Assembly (NCBI GenBank): GCA_036768485.1
Contig: JAVLUZ010000145.1
Span: 19,904,706 to 19,968,705 of the forward strand
Reading direction: 5' to 3'
Length of the DNA: 64,000 nt
Origin: Mermis nigrescens
Taxonomy: Eukaryota > Nematoda > Enoplea > Mermithida > Mermithidae
Of the stretch, positions 58,788-64,000 are shown piece by piece. Made by a program: the position numbers and the translations under genes. A model generated the notes under the pieces. It ran no database searches. It worked only from the letters and a program-made list of their open reading frames with translations, and was not told where the DNA came from. How positions within the stretch are numbered: position 1 is the first letter of the stretch; every line of letters starts with the position of its first letter.

Positions 58788-58959
58788 GCCGCAGAATATA
58801 CATCGATTTTTTGCGTTGCTTAGAGAAAGTGTGATTTTTAGCAGATTTTCCGACTTTAGGTAGATTTTTCCTAGTCCCCTCCTTTTACATCCATAATAAT
58901 CCACAATTCCAAGTATATTCATCTTTTTTGTTCAATCGGAGCATTTTTCTTTGCTAGTA
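58788..58959 (+). repeat. Helitron-like 3' end, right arm of the inverted repeat
   Basis: Pairs with 58194-58366. It ends CTTTGCTAG|T at the insertion border. A single-stranded copy would fold into a stem of about 170 bp. Confidence 0.85.
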
Positions 58960-60076
58960 TGACTATAACTATCGCGGATCATTCTATTCCCACGTTAGTG
59001 TCTATCATCGATAAATTGCCAGAAGACATGCTTCTCTGTTTTGATTTTTGCCATTCCGCGTTACTCTGGGTGAATCCCATCAAAGATTGCGCGTTTATAA
59101 ACGGTATAAAATTAAATCTCTTATCACCGAGTGAAAAATTGCAGTTTCGTACCAATCCAAACGCTAAGATCGCATGTCCTATCTGCGTGCATGTTTCAAT
59201 TTCAGAGCCCATCACGATTTTGCCACGCCACGAGTTAATAACACCTGCATATATAAGTCACGGTTCCTACGATGCTGATATTGCACTTTTCGAGCCCGAT
59301 CCAGATTTTATGCACAGAAGTTCACTTTTTGTCGCCCCTGCTATCGTCGACACTTCAGTTTCAGTTTTTCCTTTGAGGTTATGTAACATCTCGAAATCGC
59401 CCGTTCAGGTCGACACTGGAGAGCTAATTGGATCGCTAACGTCTGATGTTGAGGTCGTGTCTCATGTTTCTGTTTCAGACGATCGCTCGCTCGAACTTTT
59501 TTCCTCGATAAATAAGGCTTTACAGGGTTCCATTGCTAACTCTAAGGAACAGCAGCAAATTCGTGATCTTTGTCATAAATATAATTCGATATTCGCTTTA
59601 AAAGGCGAACCACTCGGTCGCACTCCGCTCGTTAAACATCACATCGACACAGGGGATAATCCCCCTGTTGTAGGTAAAACTTATCGTGTCGAACACGCGC
59701 GCCGACAAGTCATGCAACAAATAATAAACGAAATGATCGCGGAAAAAGTCATCAGACCAACAACTAGTCCCTGGGCCAGTCCTTTGTTTTTAATTGGGAA
59801 AAAGATGGTTCCCTCCGCCCAGTTGTGGATTATCGACGATTAAATGATGTGACAAAAACTCAAATTTATCCTCTACCTCAAATTGACGATTATTTTGATG
59901 CTCTAGGGTCTGCAGCTTACTTTAGTACGCTAGACTTAAAATCTGGGTATTGGCAGATCCCCCTTGACGAAAAATCGCGTGAAAAAACCGCTTTTATCTG
60001 TCCTGTAAGTCACTACGAATTTGAAGTGTTACCTTTTGGTTTAAAAAACGCCCCCGCCGATTTTCAGCGCCTTATG
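58958..60076 (+). pseudogene. Element 2 protease end, spacer and RT start
   Basis: The frame 58959-59843 continues the protease (SIIDKLPEDMLLCFDFCHSA), the spacer, and the RT N-terminus (TTSPWASPLFLIGKK). One A seems missing in the A-run near 59797-59803, shifting the frame; 59825-60076 then continues DYRRLNDVTKTQIYPLPQID and YFSTLDLKSGYWQIP up to FQRLM, where MITE A interrupts. Confidence 0.88.
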
Positions 60077-60335
60077 CATACGTGGGCAGCAAGAAAATTC
60101 TGGGGGAGTGCAAGATTTTTTTGAAGGTCGAAAAATGGCCTTAAAAATGGTGGTATGGCAATAAAAACACCATTTTTCGACGTTTCTCATCAAGCACTAT
60201 CCATTGGCATCAAAATATTGCGAAAAAACGAAAAAAAATTTTCAAAAATTGAATTCTGGGGGGGTATTTTTGATTTCTGGGGGTATTTTGGTTTCTGGGG
60301 GTGCATACCCCCAAACCCCCCACGCCCAGAGTGTG
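60077..60335. mobile_element. hAT-type MITE, family A, copy 5 (in element 2 RT)
   Basis: Perfect 8-bp duplication GCCTTATG (60069-60076 and 60336-60343). Ends are CATACGTGGGCAGC and, inward from the right, CACACTCTGGGCGTGG. Excising it with one duplication copy restores the frame as judged from element 1. An ORF reads through it by chance from 60155. Confidence 0.93.
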
Positions 60336-61690
60336 GCCTTATGGAGCTTGTTCTCGCTGGTTTAAATTGGAAAACCTGTCTCGTATATATCGACGATATA
60401 ATTGTGTTTTCGCGCACGTTTTCAGAGCATCTTAAAAATCTAGAAGATGTCTTTCGCGCGCTTCAAAACGCAAACTTAAGGGTTAAACCCGAAAAATGTC
60501 ATCTAGCCCATGCAGAAGTCCAATTTTTGGGTCATCGCATAAGTTCGCTAGGTATTGCTCCTGACTTGACTAAAATTGCAGATTTGATCAATTTTCCAGT
60601 GCCAAAAACGGTGAAAGCTTTACAGAAATTTCTTGGTCTCGTTCAATGGTTCAAAAAATTTGTAAAAGATCTCGCGAAAATCGCGAAACCTCTTTTTCGT
60701 TTATTAAGAAAAGACACGGAATTTCTTTGGACTGAAGAACATCAAAAAGCTTTTCAAACGTTAAAAGATGCCTTCACTTCACCACCGATTTTGCAGTTGC
60801 CTAAGTTCGATAATGACCATCAATTCATCCTGACAACCGACACAAGCAATTATGCGCTAGGTGCCATTCTTACGCAGAAACATCTTCCATCTAAAAATCG
60901 TTTCATTCTTGGTTATGCTAGCCGTGTTTTAAACTCGGCCAAATGTAACTATGCCACTTCTGAGAAGGAAGCTTTAGCGGTTGTCTGGGCAATTAAGCAT
61001 TATAGGCATTATCTCTATGGCAAAAAATTCATCGTGGAAACAGATCATCAGGCGCTTACTTGGCTCGTAAATGTAAAAGATCCTTCCAGTCGTTTAAGAC
61101 GCTGGGGTTTAAAATTACAAGAATACGAGTATGAGGTTGTTTATGTACCAGGCGCATATAACTGCGCTGCGGACTTATTATCGCGTCATCCTAAGTACGA
61201 TCGCGACGAACAACGTTATAAACTCGAACGTAAACCCGTTGCTAACGTCGCTAACCTCGAATCCGAAGCGTCTGAGTCTGACGATGACAACAAACCACCT
61301 GATATGAGACAACAAACCATCGCGCCAAAACAGCAAGCTGCGCAAAACGATCATCCGCCAGTTTTTTATGAACGCATCACTTTATCTGAAGCTGAAAAAG
61401 CAGAAATTCTGTCGCCTGCTAAACTACTTGCTGAACAACGTCAAGATGAAGAGTTAAACAAAATTCGTGAATCGCTCAACGACTTAACAACACGTAAATA
61501 TCGCGACGAATTTTTCTTGCTAAATAAGATTCTTTATCGCAGATTTCAGCCTAAGCGTGCAGCTAATACCATTCATCAGCTTGTCATTCCCAAATCGCTT
61601 CGTAGTTTCATCTTAACCGAATTTCATGATTCCATCTTTGGAGCCCATTTCTCCGCGCTGAAAAATCTTACCCGCCATTCAGCTTCGTTA
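60336..61690 (+). pseudogene. Element 2 RT palm/thumb, RNase H and integrase N-terminus
   Basis: It contains VYIDDIIVFSRTF (intact catalytic YIDD), CHLAHAEVQFLGHRIS, RNase H (FILTTDTSNYALGAIL, ATSEKEALAVVWAIKHYRHY, VETDHQALTW) and the integrase zinc module start (FHDSIFGAH). A frameshift near 61655-61685 precedes RYWWPRMEN. It is much better preserved than in element 1. Confidence 0.9.
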
Positions 61691-61703
61691 CTGGTGGCCT
61701 AGA

Positions 61704-62984
61704 ATGGAGAATGATGTGCTTGCATGGTGTAAGAATTGTGAGGTGTGTTTGCAGCGTAAGGTAGCAAATAACCCCACCACCATACCTCTGCAGCCCATCG
61801 AAGTTTCAGCACCGTTTGAGTTAATCGCGTGTGATTGTCTCCATATGCCTCGTTCGACGTCCGGGAATGATCAAATCGTTGTTTTCATGGACTATTTTAC
61901 TAAGTATGTTGAAGCGTTTGCAGTGTCTGATATAAAAGCGGTCACCATAGCAAACCTATTATTGCACGAAGTAATTCCTAGACACGGCGTTCCAAAGCGA
62001 TTTTTAACTGATCAAGGCTCAAATTTCACATCAGCGCTAATTTCCGAAGTTTGCAAATTACTAAGTGTTCAAAAAGTTTTCACAACCCCTTATCATCCTC
62101 AGTGTGATGGGTTAGTTGAACGGTATAATCGAACACTCATCGATGGACTTTCTAAACTAAGCGCGAGAAATCAATACGACTGGGAACAATTTTTGCCCTT
62201 TGCTTTATTCGCGTATCGCGCAACGCCGCAGTCATCTACAAATATTTCGCCATTTGAGATGCTGTACGGTCGTGAACCTTCTTTTCCACTCGATATACAG
62301 CTTTTAAGCGATCTCGCGTTGAATCCTAATATACCTAACATCGCTGAAAAATATCTTGCTGATCTGAAACTTACGCTTCTTAACTTACACGATATTGCTA
62401 GCGAAAATCTTGCTAAAGCGCGTAACCATCAGAAAAAGCAGTATGACAAAACAACGCGCGAAAGTAAATTTGCAGTTGACGATATTGTATATCTCAACAA
62501 TAAAGCGGTAATTCAGCCTGAAATTGGAAAACTTTCACCTAAACAATTAGGTCCGTATCGCATCAAAGCCTTGCCAACGCCTGAAACTGCGCGCATCATC
62601 TATTTGCATAATCCTTTAATCGAACATGTAGTGCACCGTAATCGCCTCTTACCTGCCCCAAAGTTGCCCTATTCCGATCTCATTGCCGAAAAGTACGCAT
62701 ACGTACCCGGTGATTTTGTTTTAGTTAAGCTACCGCGTCGACCTGTGTGTCCGGCAGTAGTTATAACTTTTGAGGAATTAGCGGGCCGGGAAAGGAATAT
62801 GAGGGAGTGTGCGCCTATTCGTTTGTTAATTGGTGCTAAATCGGCACATGCCGTGCCCTTAACTAACGTTACACCTTTTGCAGAGCCATGGCTGAGCAGC
62901 GTGCCCCAACAGAAGAGGACGTCGTGGACCGAGATCGTCCGACGTTTAGCCTCGGGAACAACAACGATGCCGCCCATTTCCTAG
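61704..62984 (+). CDS. Element 2 integrase with GPY/F module and PWWP-like end
   Basis: The frame is open for 426 codons; the protein would really begin upstream in pol. Zinc pair CKNCEVC; catalytic triad in ACDCLHM, FLTDQGSNF and CDGLVERYNRTL (DDE type); then SPFEMLYGREPSFPLD and KLSPKQLGPYRI, a GPY/F-like module. The end, PGDFVLVKLPRRPVCPAVVI (about 62706-62765), resembles a PWWP chromatin-reader motif and may guide integration. It inserts element cDNA into chromosomal DNA. It overlaps the third ORF by 97 nt. Confidence 0.9.
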   Translation: MENDVLAWCKNCEVCLQRKVANNPTTIPLQPIEVSAPFELIACDCLHMPRSTSGNDQIVVFMDYFTKYVEAFAVSDIKAVTIANLLLHEVIPRHGVPKRFLTDQGSNFTSALISEVCKLLSVQKVFTTPYHPQCDGLVERYNRTLIDGLSKLSARNQYDWEQFLPFALFAYRATPQSSTNISPFEMLYGREPSFPLDIQLLSDLALNPNIPNIAEKYLADLKLTLLNLHDIASENLAKARNHQKKQYDKTTRESKFAVDDIVYLNNKAVIQPEIGKLSPKQLGPYRIKALPTPETARIIYLHNPLIEHVVHRNRLLPAPKLPYSDLIAEKYAYVPGDFVLVKLPRRPVCPAVVITFEELAGRERNMRECAPIRLLIGAKSAHAVPLTNVTPFAEPWLSSVPQQKRTSWTEIVRRLASGTTTMPPIS

Positions 62985-64000
62985 TAGCGCTCGAAGCTGC
63001 GGCTGCTGCAAAGCAGTATCGCGCAGAGGTGTGCCCTTTACAGTTCCTTTACTTCGAAAACGACGAACACGTGACTCCCAATCTTCGCGAACCATCACAC
63101 CACGAAACGCCACACCACTACGATCGTATCTATGCCCAACGTAAGTGGTGGCTGGCAACGATGGACCGTATCCCGTTGTCAGCGCCATATGTGCCCGAAA
63201 ACGCCATTCGACGTACCGTAATGGTCGAAACACACGAACAGTCTTATAACGCGATACGAACACTTTTCAGGTCGTCTAATCGTCTGAACAGCCAGTACTT
63301 TTTTGGCTTCGACTCCGAGCATGTTAACGACCGTTTGTTCATGCCCTACCGCGTTTGGGAACGATATTGGCAACAACTCGATCCCAACTACATGCAGGCC
63401 AACGGTCCTTTTGTTCGATACATTCAGATCGCCGACGTTCGTGGCCATGTTTTTGTTTGGGATATTTCTAGGTTTCCACAGCCCCCGTTTGGGCTGGCGG
63501 AGTTGCTTGAGACACAGCTGCGAGATGTTTTTCTAGCCTGCCATGATCCTAGTAACAATAAGATTGCCTATTTTCACGTCTACGGCCCACATCGCGCAGA
63601 TGTAGTGGCCTATTTACAAAATCGTGATAGCTTTCCTCCACCGCGTTCGGTTTTCAGGGCCAATATTTTAGATACGCTGGTGATGAGCCGCTTTTTCATG
63701 GTCGAACATCGTATTGATGCCGGAAATCATCGCCTAAAAACGTTGGCAGCTTTCTTCTTCGATATGCAGCCGGATTCTTTGGCAGTCACGTGGATTGGCC
63801 AGGCATGGAACATGCCTTTGACGGGTCCTATGTTACGGTATCTCGTTTTAGACCCGATTTTCTCGCTCGATGTCTACATTCTTATCGATACGTATTCGCC
63901 AAACATGAGTCAAATTTCTCCTCGTCGTGTTCCGCCAGGTTTTACTTTTGAGGGTGACGAACGTTCCGTCCAGGCAGCGCCGCCGCCGGAGCCGTTATAC
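62888..64000 (+). CDS. Third ORF of element 2: DEDDy exonuclease-like protein (incomplete)
   Basis: Open for 371 codons to the window end with no stop. Motifs match element 1: FFGFDSEHVND (D142, E144), FLACHDPSNN (D220), ANILDTLVMSRFF (D262), HRLKTLAAFFFDMQ, and LRYLVLDPI (Y318, D322). Spacing is 78, 42 and 60 residues, versus 78, 43 and 60 in element 1. Shared blocks outside the acidic residues include GPFVRY, FPQPPFGL, AYFHVYGP and GQAW..PLT. The ATG lies inside the pol 3' end in the +2 frame, as in element 1. A nuclease acting on the element's own nucleic acids or on host small RNAs is inference. Confidence 0.8.
   Translation, partial: MAEQRAPTEEDVVDRDRPTFSLGNNNDAAHFLVALEAAAAAKQYRAEVCPLQFLYFENDEHVTPNLREPSHHETPHHYDRIYAQRKWWLATMDRIPLSAPYVPENAIRRTVMVETHEQSYNAIRTLFRSSNRLNSQYFFGFDSEHVNDRLFMPYRVWERYWQQLDPNYMQANGPFVRYIQIADVRGHVFVWDISRFPQPPFGLAELLETQLRDVFLACHDPSNNKIAYFHVYGPHRADVVAYLQNRDSFPPPRSVFRANILDTLVMSRFFMVEHRIDAGNHRLKTLAAFFFDMQPDSLAVTWIGQAWNMPLTGPMLRYLVLDPIFSLDVYILIDTYSPNMSQISPRRVPPGFTFEGDERSVQAAPPPEPLY

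Larger units (their letters stand above)
55090..58957 (+). mobile_element. Helitron-like insertion (3.87 kb) in element 2 protease
   Basis: By alignment with element 1 the insert lies exactly between host A (55089) and T (58958), with no target duplication. It starts TC and ends CTAG: the A|TC...CTAG|T signature of Helitrons. Near the 5' end is a hairpin (arms ATAGGTA and TACCTAT). It encodes no Rep/helicase, so it is non-autonomous. Inside are tandem repeats (55440-57180), a palindromic 27-bp repeat (57800-57890), and a 173-bp inverted copy of its own 3' end at 58194-58366. The usual 3' subterminal hairpin is weak, so I keep the call at 'Helitron-like'. Confidence 0.7.
51725..64000 (+). mobile_element. 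Ty3/gypsy LTR retrotransposon (element 2), 3' end beyond window
   Basis: Internal region colinear with element 1 but diverged in protein sequence and codon use. Order is gag, protease, spacer, RT, RNase H, integrase with PWWP-like end, third ORF. It is interrupted by a Helitron-like insertion (55090-58957) and MITE A (60077-60335), plus a few small frameshifts. It lies head-to-head with element 1: the two 5' LTRs face each other about 1.5 kb apart, and transcription would diverge. Integrase and the third ORF are open. Confidence 0.9.

Noticed and set aside
58638..58823. Small hydrophobic ORF between the inverted Helitron-like ends
   Set aside because: No similarity, low complexity, lies in the spacer of an inverted repeat.
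58194..58959. Independent foldback transposon with 173-bp inverted repeats
   Set aside because: The right arm ends exactly at the insertion border of the larger 55090-58957 insert, so I treat it as a duplicated or nested Helitron-like end; a separate element cannot be fully excluded.

Overview
The window is animal nuclear DNA, AT-rich, with split genes and a very dense load of transposable elements. The style (compact LIM-homeobox gene, hAT/piggyBac/Tc1-like MITEs, a Helitron-like insert, long Ty3/gypsy elements) suggests an arthropod. I cannot name the species; an insect is my best guess.

Region 1 (about 1-17,000) holds a complete five-exon LIM-homeobox gene of the LMX1 class on the + strand (2695-16976): LIM1, LIM2, a homeodomain split over two exons, and the conserved LMX1 C-terminal tail. 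All exon phases fit. Its introns are filled with short non-autonomous transposons, several with 8-bp target duplications, plus a 1.17-kb foldback element.

Region 2 (about 17,000-34,300) holds the first three exons of a second + strand gene with a TATA box, an RDD-type membrane protein resembling FAM8A1 (23500-25687). The rest is repeats: a dead LINE fragment with a MITE in it, and a three-level nest of hAT-type elements at 28506-30477.

Region 3 (34301-50272) is one complete Ty3/gypsy LTR retrotransposon of about 16 kb on the - strand, with about 1.05-kb LTRs and a GATT target duplication. It is inserted into a small TA-flanked MITE. Its gag-pol is heavily broken (nonsense codons, frameshifts, a deletion, three MITE insertions), yet a third ORF of 1319 codons downstream of integrase is fully open.

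Region 4 (about 50,400-64,000) is a related but diverged Ty3/gypsy element on the + strand. It lacks only its 3' end, which lies beyond the window. It is interrupted by a 3.87-kb Helitron-like insertion and one MITE. It carries the same third ORF, open to the window end.

The main discovery is this third ORF. In both elements its N-terminal third looks like a DEDDy-type 3'-5' exonuclease (RNase D/WRN/Egalitarian/EXD class). The acidic residues and the YxxxD motif are conserved at nearly identical spacing. In both elements the ORF starts inside the 3' end of pol in the same relative frame. I know of no described Ty3/gypsy family with such a gene in the env position. A second shared peculiarity is a PWWP-like motif at the end of pol.
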